Shown piece by piece: positions 6,860 through 15,659 of a stretch of 64,000 nucleotides of DNA. Below the pieces are notes generated by a model that was not told the origin of the DNA, did no database searches, and was given only the letters and a program-made list of their open reading frames with translations. Position numbers and translations under genes: made by a program. Position 1 is the first letter of the stretch. Each line of letters opens with the position of its first letter. The DNA is from an uncultured beta proteobacterium (GTDB lineage Bacteria > Pseudomonadota > Gammaproteobacteria > Burkholderiales > Burkholderiaceae), in assembly GCA_903867305.1 (NCBI GenBank), contig CAIPQU010000030.1, positions 1-64,000 of the forward strand, given 5' to 3'.

Positions 6860-6902
6860 GCGTCCTCGGCAATGGGTTGATTCCGGCCTTGGCCACCAAG
6901 AA
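6853..6902 (+). repeat. tRNA 3'-end-like repeat, copy 3
   Basis: This is the best-preserved copy: GAGTTAGGCGTCCTCGGC, then GGGTTGATTCCGGCC, then TTGGCCACCAAGAA. The region downstream (AATAGCCTGCCTGTTG) looks like a broken version of the terminator at 3069-3093. It then runs into TGTCCTTTAAAAAG, another short motif repeated in this window. The lack of a complete tRNA body shows that only the 3' part was duplicated. Confidence 0.5.
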
Positions 6903-7020
6903 TCATAATAGCCTGCCTGTTGTCCTTTAAAAAGATAAATCATGGATTAATTGGTCGATGTAGTTTTAAACGACAAATTGAGTTCAGTTATTAATGGGGG
7001 GATTACCTATAACGTAATTT

Positions 7021-8085
7021 ATGATTATATTTTTGAGTGATATAACACTAAGTAAGAGGATGACAAATTTCCTGCAAAATCAAAAGTTGTCTAGGGTATT
7101 GTTTGATGCAATCTTGAACAAAAGAATGTTGATTTTTGGGTTGTTTTTATGGGCCTTGAATATTCACTCGCTAGCACAAGATAAAGCCACTTCAATTTGG
7201 CCCACTAAAACCATTCATCTCGTAGTTGGTTTTCCAGGGGGCTCAACGCCAGACATGGTTGCTCGTACCTTAGCGGATGCTTTGTCTAAGAGCGTAGGGC
7301 AAGCAGTAGTGGTAGATAATAAGCCCGGCGCCTCTGGCAACATAGCCGCAAACTATTTGGCAAAGTCAACCGATGATCATACATTGGGGGTGGTGATAAA
7401 TGGTAACTTGACCTCTGCTAAGTTGCTCGACCCTAAGTTGCCATATGATCCTGATCATGACTTTAGTTTTTTGTCACTCTTGGCAACCTCTCCCCTAATT
7501 TTGTTATCGCCTGCTAATTTACCCACAGGTGTTGACTTCATTAAAGAAGCACAAAAGGCAGGGGATCGTTGGAATTATGGCTCTGTTGGTAAGGGTTCAG
7601 TGGGTCATTTAGGATTCGAATTTCTCAAAACTAAAGTACAGGGTGTAAGCGCCGTGCATGTGCCCTATGCCAGTAACCCTCAGATCATCTCTGCAATGTT
7701 GGGCGGGCAGATTCAAATGGCTTTGGTACCGCCTAGTGTTGCGTTATCTCAGGTAGCCTCTGGCAAAGTGCACGCAGTAGGAGTAACTGGCCCCAAAAGC
7801 ATTCTGGCACCAGGCGTCCCGTCATTAGCTGAGCTTGGAGTACGTGACTTTAAGTTGGAGGTATGGGTTGCGTTGGTAGGCTCCAGCAATCTGAGAAGCC
7901 TTACCAAGGAACGCATTTCCCAAGAGATAGCGAATATTTTTGCTCAAGAGGATTTTAAACAAAGACTTCTTAACCAAGGTTGGCAAGCAGTAGGATCTAG
8001 TAGTGAGGTATTGAGGTCGCGTGTGTTGGATGAGTCTAAGCATCTCGGAGACATCATTAAGCAAAAAAATATACAGCTGGATTAA
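7021..8085 (+). CDS. Bug (TctC) family periplasmic solute-binding protein
   Basis: The family signature is clear: WPTKTIHLVVGFPGGSTPD, then GQAVVVDNKPGASGNIAANY, then the AVHVPY and LGGQIQMAL motifs. These belong to Bug receptors of tripartite tricarboxylate transporters. The 354-residue length includes about 35 extra residues before a plausible signal peptide (MLIFGLFLWALNIHSLAQ, ATG 7126). ATG 7060 is another candidate start, and none has a good ribosome binding site. No TctA/TctB genes are adjacent, so this is one of the orphan Bug receptors typical of Burkholderiales. The ligand is probably a carboxylate but is not predictable. Confidence 0.85.
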   Translation: MIIFLSDITLSKRMTNFLQNQKLSRVLFDAILNKRMLIFGLFLWALNIHSLAQDKATSIWPTKTIHLVVGFPGGSTPDMVARTLADALSKSVGQAVVVDNKPGASGNIAANYLAKSTDDHTLGVVINGNLTSAKLLDPKLPYDPDHDFSFLSLLATSPLILLSPANLPTGVDFIKEAQKAGDRWNYGSVGKGSVGHLGFEFLKTKVQGVSAVHVPYASNPQIISAMLGGQIQMALVPPSVALSQVASGKVHAVGVTGPKSILAPGVPSLAELGVRDFKLEVWVALVGSSNLRSLTKERISQEIANIFAQEDFKQRLLNQGWQAVGSSSEVLRSRVLDESKHLGDIIKQKNIQLD

Positions 8086-8201
8086 ACTCGTATCGGCGAG
8101 ATGATTTTGCACCTGATTCACGATAGAGGTATTAATGAGCCTATGGGAGTAATCGCGCCTTGGATTGAAAGCACCTTTTGCATGGCTTGAGGTATCAAAG
8201 C

Positions 8202-9416
8202 TTAAATACCATCTTTAGCGAGTCTTAAACCGGTCATTTGCCAGCGAGCATTTGTAGGAAAAAAATTACGGTAGGTCACTCGAGTGTGACCTGGAGTCGT
8301 GTATGCAGAACTTCCTCTGAGAACCATTTGGTTAATCATAAATTTACCGTTGTATTCACCTGCAATACCCTGCCAAGGCTGGTACCTGGGGTACGGGCTA
8401 TAGTTGCTGCTGGTCCATTGCCAGACTTGGCCAAATAAGTCTCTAACCAAATCATTTTTACCCCTAGCAAATGTTTCCCATTCAAACTCTGTGGGTAAAC
8501 GCGCCCCTTGAAAGCCATCTAGTTTTTGGTCAGCCCAACGTGAAAAAGCTTCAGCTTCAAAATAGCTGATATTTGATACGGGTAAAGATGGTTCGATAGG
8601 TGAATTGCCATGTAGCGAAAAGACCAAGTATTGATCCTCTTTGTTTTTATTCCAATAAAGTGGTGCTGAAATATCATTGGAGCATACCCATGACCAACCA
8701 GCATCTAGCCACCACTGAGAGTCTTGATAACCCCCATCTTCAATAAAAAGAAGCCACTGGGCATTGTTAACAAGTTGATTCGCAATAAAGTGATATTGAT
8801 TAAAAACTTGATGAGATGGAGATTCATTATCAAAATGAAATCCTTCTCTGTCAAAACCCATGTCAACTAAACCTGAAATCCCTTCAACCCATTGAAAAGA
8901 TTCTTTGACTGTATCGCCACTATTGTTGGGTGGAGAATAGGTTGGTAATAATGAGTTCTGATAGAAAAGATGGTGAATATCAGTTAATAACAATTCTTGA
9001 TGCTGCTGCTCATGATTAATTCCTAATTGAATGAGCCATGATAACTCTGGGGTTAAATGTTTTTGAACGAGGGCATCGACCCTACTTTCAATATTTTTAC
9101 GCCAATCTAAAACCTCTTTTAATGACGGCCTAGTGAGCAGTCCACGGTGCTTACGAGGATGTTTATCTCCAACACTGTTGTAGTAACTATTAAATAAGAT
9201 GGCAAACGGTGAGTTCCAGTATTGAAAGTTCTTTTCAAAAGATTTGAGAATCATCATTTCATAAAACCAAGTAACATGAGCCAAATGCCACTTAGCTGGG
9301 CTGGCATCTTCCATTGACTGAGCTTGGCAATCTTCAGCGCTTAAGTTAGCAATTAAGTCAACGGAGTACTTTCTAGAACGGTGAAAGTCATCTAAGAGCG
9401 AATTGGCAGATAGCAT
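8202..9416 (-). CDS. egtB: Ergothioneine biosynthesis protein EgtB (hercynine sulfoxide synthase)
   Basis: The product is about 404 residues. An N-terminal DinB-like domain carries the iron ligands in HLAHVTWFYE and HEQQHQELLLTDIHH. A C-terminal FGE-sulfatase domain contains RLPTEFEWETFARG, FGQVWQWTSS and RNFFPTNARWQMTGLRLA. EgtB is a non-haem iron enzyme joining a thiol donor to hercynine with oxygen. The start is ATG 9416; TTG 9422 would add two residues. It lies 13 nt after egtD on the same strand. No egtA, egtC or egtE is nearby, so the C-S donor (gamma-Glu-Cys or cysteine) is undetermined. Confidence 0.93.
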   Translation of the reverse strand: MLSANSLLDDFHRSRKYSVDLIANLSAEDCQAQSMEDASPAKWHLAHVTWFYEMMILKSFEKNFQYWNSPFAILFNSYYNSVGDKHPRKHRGLLTRPSLKEVLDWRKNIESRVDALVQKHLTPELSWLIQLGINHEQQHQELLLTDIHHLFYQNSLLPTYSPPNNSGDTVKESFQWVEGISGLVDMGFDREGFHFDNESPSHQVFNQYHFIANQLVNNAQWLLFIEDGGYQDSQWWLDAGWSWVCSNDISAPLYWNKNKEDQYLVFSLHGNSPIEPSLPVSNISYFEAEAFSRWADQKLDGFQGARLPTEFEWETFARGKNDLVRDLFGQVWQWTSSNYSPYPRYQPWQGIAGEYNGKFMINQMVLRGSSAYTTPGHTRVTYRNFFPTNARWQMTGLRLAKDGI

Positions 9417-9429
9417 AGTCAATAATGTA

Positions 9430-10386
9430 TTAGTGAGCCAAGATCACAGCAAAATAGTCTTTAGGATCTACCCAGATTTTTGTCGATTTAAAGCCAGCAT
9501 CTGCCAATAATTGTTGAATGGAATGAATAGTATATTTATGTGAGTTTTCGGTATGAATTAAGTCACCCTTTTTAAAAAGCTTACTATTGCCTGGCCAAAA
9601 AACTGATAAATCTTCAAGTGCTTCTAGGTAAAGTTCAACTCGATTTTCAGCATGATTAATCATAACTTGGTGACGAAATTGAGAGATATTGAAATTTGAG
9701 CCAATCAGCGAATTGATAGATCTCAAAATGTTTAGGTTAAAAGCAGCTGTCACCTTTAAGGGGTCATCATAGGCCGCCTTCAGAATATGATCCTCTTTCA
9801 TAAGATCAACCCCTATTAATAAGCTTCCATTACCGGCTTGCTCTTTTATCTGAGTTAATAGCGCCTGAGCTTCCGAGGTAAGAAAATTACCAATACTAGA
9901 GCCAGGATAAAAAAAGATTCTGTCATCATTTGGTATAAAGTCAGGCAAGATCAGTTCCCGCGAGAAGTCCATGGCTATATTGTGCATCTGAATTTGAGGG
10001 TACTTACTTCGTAAATTTTCTAAAGCATCATGTAAGTACTCCTCAGAAAAATCAATAGCAACATAATGACTAGGCTTGAGGAAAGTAAAAAGAGATTCAG
10101 CTTTAAGACAATTCCCAGCGCCTAAATCGATCAAAGTTCCTCCAGTTCCAACAGCCTCAGCTATTTCAGCTTGGTAGTGATTGAGAATACTTTTTTCTGT
10201 AGCTGTAGGGTAGTACTCGGGCAATAAGGTGATGGCTGTAAAAAGATGAGAGCCAAGTGGGTCATATAAAAATTTTGGAGAAATCGAGGCTGAGTGAGCC
10301 AATAGTCCTTCTTCAATTTCATGAATAAAGTTTTGCTGATTCGGATTAGTACGAGATTCAGAAACTTTGGATGTTTGTATGACCAT
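9430..10386 (-). CDS. egtD: L-histidine N-alpha-methyltransferase EgtD
   Basis: The product is 318 residues, the usual length for EgtD. It has the SAM-binding LIDLGAGNCLKAESLF and the family's FFYPGSSIGNF. The enzyme methylates histidine three times to give hercynine, the EgtB substrate. It is the first gene of a two-gene operon with egtB. It is divergent from the DUF427 gene at 10469 across an 82-bp region that must hold both promoters. Confidence 0.93.
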   Translation of the reverse strand: MVIQTSKVSESRTNPNQQNFIHEIEEGLLAHSASISPKFLYDPLGSHLFTAITLLPEYYPTATEKSILNHYQAEIAEAVGTGGTLIDLGAGNCLKAESLFTFLKPSHYVAIDFSEEYLHDALENLRSKYPQIQMHNIAMDFSRELILPDFIPNDDRIFFYPGSSIGNFLTSEAQALLTQIKEQAGNGSLLIGVDLMKEDHILKAAYDDPLKVTAAFNLNILRSINSLIGSNFNISQFRHQVMINHAENRVELYLEALEDLSVFWPGNSKLFKKGDLIHTENSHKYTIHSIQQLLADAGFKSTKIWVDPKDYFAVILAH

Positions 10387-10468
10387 TTAATAAGTAAATT
10401 GTATTAGGGATTAATTGTTATACTACAAATGAAGTGAACGTGCTTTTGGCTATTTTATTGGAGGTTTA

Positions 10469-10753
10469 ATGAAAGCAATTTGGAATAAAGAAGTTATAGC
10501 CAATTCAGACGATACGGTTGTTGTTGAAGGCAATCATTATTTTCCACCCTCTAGTCTGAATATGAAGTTTTTCAAGAAATCAGAGAAAACTACGGTTTGC
10601 TCCTGGAAAGGAACCGCTAAATATTACGACCTTGAGGTTAACGAACTATCGAATAAAGATGCTGCTTGGTACTATCCAGAGCCCAAATCTGCCGCCAATA
10701 ATATTTCAGGATATATTGCATTTTGGAGAGGCGTTGAAGTTGTTGACAATTAA
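10469..10753 (+). CDS. DUF427 domain protein
   Basis: The 94-residue protein fits the single-domain DUF427 (NTP_transf_9) family: MKAIWNKEVIANSDDTVVVE, YFPPSSLN, TVCSWKGTAKYYDL, AAWYYPEPKSAA and GYIAFWRG are all family landmarks. The function of this beta-barrel-like fold is not established. A strong ribosome binding site (GGAGGT) lies 6 nt before the ATG. It is divergent from egtD and followed by a terminator, so it is a monocistronic unit. Confidence 0.88.
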   Translation: MKAIWNKEVIANSDDTVVVEGNHYFPPSSLNMKFFKKSEKTTVCSWKGTAKYYDLEVNELSNKDAAWYYPEPKSAANNISGYIAFWRGVEVVDN

Positions 10754-10770
10754 AATGAATCCACAGCAAC

Positions 10771-10799
10771 CTGTTCGTTAGCGAACCAGTTACTTTTTT
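10771..10799 (+). terminator. Rho-independent terminator of the DUF427 gene
   Basis: CTGTTCG pairs with CGAACCAG (one bulged C) around a TTAG loop, followed by TTACTTTTTT. It begins 18 nt after the DUF427 stop codon. Confidence 0.65.
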
Positions 10800-10939
10800 G
10801 AATGTGGGTTTCGCAACTGCAGTATTCGTTGTACTTCTGATTGTAAAAAATACCAAGATACACACGACATAAAGTCAGGCATCGGTTATCTTAGTCTACC
10901 CCACTTCGTACTAGCAAAAATCTGTGCAGCACAGTTGAG

Positions 10940-11347
10940 CTATTTCATGTCATTCTTAAGTGTCCAGGCACTAGGGTGTTGTTCAAAACCTAGAGGCCCA
11001 TAATATTCTCTTGCCTTTGGAGCGGCAAGCAAAACCAACATGCATTCTGGACCGAGATTTGATTTAGTTTCTTCAACCAATCTTTTTCCAATACCACGCC
11101 TTTGATACGCAACATCTACTGCCAAGTCAGCAAGATAGCAAACATATGAGAAATCAGTTAATGATCTAGAAACACCAACTAACTTAGACCCATCCCAGGC
11201 TGAAATAATAAGATTGCCATACTTAAACATGTTTTCAAATGCTTGAATATTATGAATGGGCCGTCTTTCACCAAGTGTTGACCTGATGTATAAGTCAATC
11301 GCTTGATCGGCAGAGATTTTGATTGAATTGGAATAGGTAATGTTCAT
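10940..11347 (-). CDS. GNAT family N-acetyltransferase
   Basis: The 135-residue protein is a compact GNAT domain. The acetyl-CoA pyrophosphate-binding motif is VDVAYQRRGIGKRLVEET (Q-R-R-G-I-G), preceded by the beta strand YVCYLADLAV and followed by LVLLAAPKAREYYGPLGFE, a typical motif B. It is likely cytoplasmic. The substrate (small molecule or protein N-terminus) cannot be inferred. It is transcribed alone on the minus strand. Confidence 0.85.
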   Translation of the reverse strand: MNITYSNSIKISADQAIDLYIRSTLGERRPIHNIQAFENMFKYGNLIISAWDGSKLVGVSRSLTDFSYVCYLADLAVDVAYQRRGIGKRLVEETKSNLGPECMLVLLAAPKAREYYGPLGFEQHPSAWTLKNDMK

Positions 11348-11670
11348 TGTTTTAGATTCAAAAATACTAGTCTATAGTTGCTGTTGGTAAAAGTAAAACA
11401 GGAATTAGGTATTAGTGGCCTTCGTTGACTCATCTATCACTCACAATGAGTAAAGATAGTTCATATGAGGCTTTTTGGAAGTAATTGAAGATGCTTAAAC
11501 CTGGTATTGAGAGTGATTTGCAATTTACCAGCATAGATTTAAACTCTAGTACCAGGCACTAGAAATATTTTTTAAAAAGTATGCATCAAGTTTAAATCGT
11601 GATGTTGGCCAATATCCTTATAAATGACAAATCAGTTACCATTGAGAAATTAATAATTAGTGGTTGAAAT
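11348..11670. other. Intergenic region, 323 bp, no gene seen
   Basis: This AT-rich divergent region lies between the GNAT and MFS genes. Both promoters should lie here. I found no open frame above 40 codons with family resemblance, no RNA gene and no clear terminator. The words ACCTGGTA (11496 region) and TACCAGG (11550 region) form a weak, widely spaced inverted pair of doubtful meaning. Confidence 0.5.
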
Positions 11671-12837
11671 ATGAGCCAAACTCAAAAAATCATCGCCTAT
11701 ATCAACATAGCGCACTTCATGGACCATTACGCCATGCTGATTTTTGCTGCTGCTGTGATTGTCATAGCCCCTACTTTTAATATGAGTTACGCAGAGTTGC
11801 TGCCTTACGCCACGCCTGGATTTATTGCGTTTGGCGCTGGCTCATTACTGACAGGATGGTTAGGTGATAAGTGGAGTCGCCGCAACATGTTGGCCATTTT
11901 CTTTTTTGGGATGGGATTAGCTCTCATGGGCGTTTCGATGATTCAAACACCATTTCAACTAGGCATCATGCTTTTACTAATCGGCATCATGGCCTCAATC
12001 TATCATCCAGTTGGAACGGCGATGCTTGCATCTAATGCTGAAAAGTTAGGAAGAGAGATGGGCATTAATGGCGTCTGTGGAAATGTTGGCGTTGCTTCTT
12101 CTGCCCTTGTTACTGGTGTTATCAATCAATATTTCGGATGGCGTATTTCGTTTCTTATTCCAGCAATCATTTGCTTCGTCCTTGGCTTTTTATATTTACG
12201 AAGTATCCCAAGTTCCGTTGATCAAACCGTTAAAAAATCTTCAGTAAGTTCTGCTCGGGTATCAAAGTCGGTAATGATCTGGGTTGTTGCATCCCTTGTG
12301 ATAACTGTTATTGCCAGTTCCACAACATTTAATGCAATTACGGTTGCGTTACCAAAACTTTTCCAAGAAAGGCTTTCTAATTTAACAACCAATACCGCAA
12401 CATTGGGAGTTATTACATTCTTTGTTTACTTGTCAGGAGCAATTGCTCAATACGTCATTGGTAATTTGCTAGATAAGTACCCACTTAAAAACATATTCTT
12501 ACCTTTAGCAATTGTAACTGTGCCAACACTTTATTTGGCTTCGTCAATCAGTGATTCTGGCTTACTTGTTTTAGCCGTCTTTATTATTGTGGCCATCTTT
12601 GGGCAGGTAACAGTGAACGATACGATGCTTGGAAAATATACTGCCGATGAGTGGCGGGGGCGTGCTTATGCGGCAAGATATTTTTTAGGCTTTACTGCCG
12701 CAGGACTCTCGGTGGGATTGGTTTCTATTTTGTATAACGAAGGCGGTTTTGATTTAATGCTCAAGGCAATCGCAGGCTTGAGTTTGTTTACAGTTCTTGG
12801 AGCAATCATTTTTCCTAAAGAAAAGAGACCGAGTTAA
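11671..12837 (+). CDS. MFS transporter
   Basis: The product is 388 residues with about 12 hydrophobic segments. The MFS inter-helix 2-3 motif is present as GWLGDKWSRRNML, with a second-half equivalent around GNLLDKYPLKNIF. The N-terminal IAHFMDHYAMLIFAAAV resembles the Fsr/YajR-type (fosmidomycin-resistance-like) branch often seen in Burkholderiales. Substrate and direction are unknown. It is single on the plus strand. Confidence 0.85.
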   Translation: MSQTQKIIAYINIAHFMDHYAMLIFAAAVIVIAPTFNMSYAELLPYATPGFIAFGAGSLLTGWLGDKWSRRNMLAIFFFGMGLALMGVSMIQTPFQLGIMLLLIGIMASIYHPVGTAMLASNAEKLGREMGINGVCGNVGVASSALVTGVINQYFGWRISFLIPAIICFVLGFLYLRSIPSSVDQTVKKSSVSSARVSKSVMIWVVASLVITVIASSTTFNAITVALPKLFQERLSNLTTNTATLGVITFFVYLSGAIAQYVIGNLLDKYPLKNIFLPLAIVTVPTLYLASSISDSGLLVLAVFIIVAIFGQVTVNDTMLGKYTADEWRGRAYAARYFLGFTAAGLSVGLVSILYNEGGFDLMLKAIAGLSLFTVLGAIIFPKEKRPS

Positions 12838-13027
12838 ATATATTCGCTTGTATGGAGACTCTTGCCGATAATTTCCGAGGGAGCTTAGAAATTAAAACGT
12901 CTTCAATTTGTTGTCGTGATAATCTGGTTGACATATCCTTGAATATAGATTGAGGATAGGGATAAGTGAAAGAAATTATTTTATCGAGTAATTAATAATA
13001 CAAAATCAAAGCTTCATTTAGGAAAAT

Positions 13028-13870
13028 ATGACTAATCATCTTGATCGTCGCCGATTACTACTTGGCTTAGGTGCAGTTGCAGGAATTTCTATCGTTGGTT
13101 GCATTACTCGGCCTGCGCAGACCGATATTTTTGATGCCCACTGCCATATTATTGATAAACATTATCCGATCGTACCTAATCAGGGTTATGTCCCACCCTC
13201 TTATTCAATAGAGGAGTATCGGCATCAAACGATACCCCTAGGAATCACCGCTGGGGCTATTGTATCCGGTTCATTCCACGGATATGACCAAACTTATTTG
13301 AGGGCATTACTACCCGTGCTTGGACCGCGTTGGGTAGGTATTACACAAGTACCACCTGACGTACCTGATATAGAAATTGCCAGCCTATCTTCAATTGGTG
13401 TTCGCGGACTACGATTTAATATTTACCGAGGTCGAATTGACTCGGTAGATGATATTGTTGCTTTGGCAACTCGAGCCAATAGTATTGGCCAATGGCATGC
13501 AGAAATTTATGCCGATGCTTCCGCATTGAAGCCTCATGTTGCAAAACTTGCGAAACTTCCTCAAATAGTGATTGACCATATGGGTATGAACGAGGAAGGG
13601 CTACCTGTGATACTCGATTTGGTAGATGCTGGCGCCAAAATAAAAATTACTGGATTTGGTCGAGTTAATATGAACGTCCCTAGGACAATTGAACAAATTG
13701 CCGCACGAAATCCCAATGCCTTGATGTTTGGTACTGACCTTCCTTCGACACGTGCGAAACGTCCCTTTGAGGCTATAGATATTGACCTTATAAGAAATAT
13801 TTTGGGGCCAATAAATGCCACAAAAACGTTATGGAGTAATGCGCTTAGTTTGTATAAGCCAAAGGTGTAA
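13028..13870 (+). CDS. Tat-exported amidohydrolase-2 family protein (PDC-lactonase-like)
   Basis: The N-terminus NHLDRRRLLLGLGAVAG is a twin-arginine signal leading to a possible lipobox (IVGC). The catalytic domain has IFDAHCHIIDKHYPI (metal-binding HxH), QIVIDHMGM and LMFGTDLPSTRAKRPF, as in the amidohydrolase-2 group with 2-pyrone-4,6-dicarboxylate lactonase and related carboxylic-ester hydrolases. The combination predicts a folded metalloenzyme attached to the periplasmic side of a membrane. The substrate is not assigned. It stands alone between the MFS and degP genes. Confidence 0.82.
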   Translation: MTNHLDRRRLLLGLGAVAGISIVGCITRPAQTDIFDAHCHIIDKHYPIVPNQGYVPPSYSIEEYRHQTIPLGITAGAIVSGSFHGYDQTYLRALLPVLGPRWVGITQVPPDVPDIEIASLSSIGVRGLRFNIYRGRIDSVDDIVALATRANSIGQWHAEIYADASALKPHVAKLAKLPQIVIDHMGMNEEGLPVILDLVDAGAKIKITGFGRVNMNVPRTIEQIAARNPNALMFGTDLPSTRAKRPFEAIDIDLIRNILGPINATKTLWSNALSLYKPKV

Positions 13871-13977
13871 GGAGTTATGTTGTATTAAAACGAGTTCAAC
13901 TTGATGAAATGCCCTTTAAAAGGTCAAAATAGCAAGAAAGTTTTGGTATCCAAAGCCATTCAATTTTAACAAAAGCC

Positions 13978-14018
13978 CGAAAGAAATCCCCGTCCTTTAG
14001 GGCGGGGAGGATGTCAAA
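13978..14018 (+). repeat. Solitary IS200/IS605-type terminal hairpin
   Basis: CCCCGTCC-TTTA-GGGCGGGG (13988-14007), followed by AGGATGTCA, matches the imperfect hairpin at the right end of many IS200/IS605 elements. There it overlaps the 3' end of the TnpB guide RNA. No TnpA or TnpB frame is present on either side, so this is a scar or a non-autonomous copy. It may also work as a terminator or as a leader structure for degP, whose start is 51 nt downstream. Confidence 0.6.
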
Positions 14019-14069
14019 AATGAGCTATACAAATGTAAAGCAACTATAAATTATTTAGTGAGATCAAAC

Positions 14070-15512
14070 ATGAAAAAAAGATTATATTTGATGGGATTGG
14101 TTCTTTGCTGTAGCATGACCTTTGCATTAGTGGGGCATTCTCAGAGTAGCCAACAAATCCTGAACCAGAAGTATCCTGGGAGTTTTGCGGATTTAGTTGA
14201 AAAGGTTGGACCCAGCGTCGTAAACATTCGGACTACGGAAAAAGTCTCCGGTCAACAGCCAGATATTTTTGGTCAAATGCCAGAAGATCAAGCAGAAGTA
14301 TTCCGCCACTTTTTTGGACTCCCATTTCCATCCCCACAACAGAGGCCACAAGAACCTCCAAAAGAAATACAAAATGCGGTAGGCTCAGGATTTATTATTA
14401 GTGATGATGGCCTTATCTTAACGAATGCTCATGTCATCAATGGCGCAGATAAGATCATTGTGACCTTAACTGATAAAAAAGAGTTCAAGGCTAAAGTTTT
14501 GGGTTTGGATAAAAGAACAGATATTGCCGTTTTAAAAATAGAAAAAACTGGCTTATCACCTATTGTTTTAGGCTCATCTAAAAGTATTCGAGTGGGCGAT
14601 TGGGTGTTAGCCATTGGATCACCCTTTGGCTTAGATAATACAGTTACCGCTGGAATCGTCTCCTCAAAAAGTCGCGATACGGGAGAGTACACCCCATTTA
14701 TACAAACTGATGTAGCTGTTAATCCCGGAAACTCCGGGGGACCTTTGATTAATATGCTGGGTGAAGTGGTGGGTATTAATTCACAGATTTTTAGTAAGTC
14801 TGGTGGATATATGGGCATATCATTTGCAATACCCATCGATGAGGCGATGAAAGTTGCCGATCAGATTCGTAAAACCGGTCGGATTAAACGCGGTAAGATT
14901 GGCGTTGCAATTAGCCCTTTAAACGAAGAGGTGGCTCAAAGCTTAGCGCTTGATTCACCCAAAGGCGCATATGTTAATAAGGTAGACTCAGGAGGTCCAG
15001 CAGAAATTGGTGGAATTATTCCAGGCGATGTAATTTTAAAATTTAATGATAAAGACATAGAAAAAGTATCTGATTTGCCAAGAGCTGTCGGTGAGGTAAC
15101 GCCAGGGAATAAAGTCTCGGTAGATATTTGGAGGAAAGGCTCTAAAAAAACTTTAAGCTTAACGGTCGTTGATAGTGAAACTGATTCAAAGCAATTATCA
15201 AGTAATAAAAATGAGCCGAATCCAAACACAGGATATAAAACAAGTTTGGGCATCGTTGTAAAAGATATATCGGACAACAAAAAAAGAGAGTTAAACACCA
15301 AAGATGGAGTAGAAGTCGTTGAGCTTCGAAATAAACAACTTCAAATGGCAGGTCTAAAAATTGGGGATATTATTGTGCGTCTTGCAGATACGGATATTAA
15401 AGATACGCAACAGTTTGAGTTAGTAGTAAAAAGCTTAGATAAAAATAAATCAATTCCTGTATTCATTCGCAGACAGGATATGACAAGTATTATTGTTCTG
15501 AAACCACAGTGA
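14070..15512 (+). CDS. degP: Periplasmic serine protease/chaperone of the DegP/HtrA (Do) family
   Basis: ATG 14070 gives a signal peptide (MKKRLYLMGLVLCCSMTFA) and is preferred to GTG 14058. The mature protein has the trypsin-like triad His121 (LTNAHV), Asp151 (RTDIAVLK) and Ser222 (GNSGGP). PDZ1 follows (GKIGVAISPLNEEVAQSL) and a weaker PDZ2 at the C-terminus. At 480 residues it is the normal length for MucD/DegP. It degrades or refolds misfolded envelope proteins. It is monocistronic. Regulation could involve the GC-rich hairpin just upstream. Confidence 0.93.
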   Translation: MKKRLYLMGLVLCCSMTFALVGHSQSSQQILNQKYPGSFADLVEKVGPSVVNIRTTEKVSGQQPDIFGQMPEDQAEVFRHFFGLPFPSPQQRPQEPPKEIQNAVGSGFIISDDGLILTNAHVINGADKIIVTLTDKKEFKAKVLGLDKRTDIAVLKIEKTGLSPIVLGSSKSIRVGDWVLAIGSPFGLDNTVTAGIVSSKSRDTGEYTPFIQTDVAVNPGNSGGPLINMLGEVVGINSQIFSKSGGYMGISFAIPIDEAMKVADQIRKTGRIKRGKIGVAISPLNEEVAQSLALDSPKGAYVNKVDSGGPAEIGGIIPGDVILKFNDKDIEKVSDLPRAVGEVTPGNKVSVDIWRKGSKKTLSLTVVDSETDSKQLSSNKNEPNPNTGYKTSLGIVVKDISDNKKRELNTKDGVEVVELRNKQLQMAGLKIGDIIVRLADTDIKDTQQFELVVKSLDKNKSIPVFIRRQDMTSIIVLKPQ

Positions 15513-15659
15513 AATACTTGATGCTTAAATTGAGTTGAAATATAAAGGGTTATTTGAGGATGAAATGTCCATGAAGAGTACGTATATCTATGGGATTAGT
15601 TTTACGAGATCTCTTTATTTTAAGACCCTGACTTTGTCATCAGTCTAGACAAATTAATT

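Noticed and set aside
7825..8121. 98-aa minus-strand open frame opposite the Bug gene
   Set aside because: It lies entirely antisense to a well-supported coding region, and its composition is not protein-like.
8101..8190. 29-aa plus-strand frame ending APWIESTFCMA
   Set aside because: It is too short, has no ribosome binding site and no known family. It may be a leftover of a lost gene.
12930..12990. TTGACA near 12930 as a sigma-70 promoter for the amidohydrolase gene
   Set aside because: No TATAAT-like hexamer at 16-18 bp spacing follows. TATAGA is only 10 bp downstream.
14429..15301. Two long minus-strand open frames opposite degP
   Set aside because: They are antisense to the catalytic and PDZ codons of a clear HtrA protein and show low-complexity translations.
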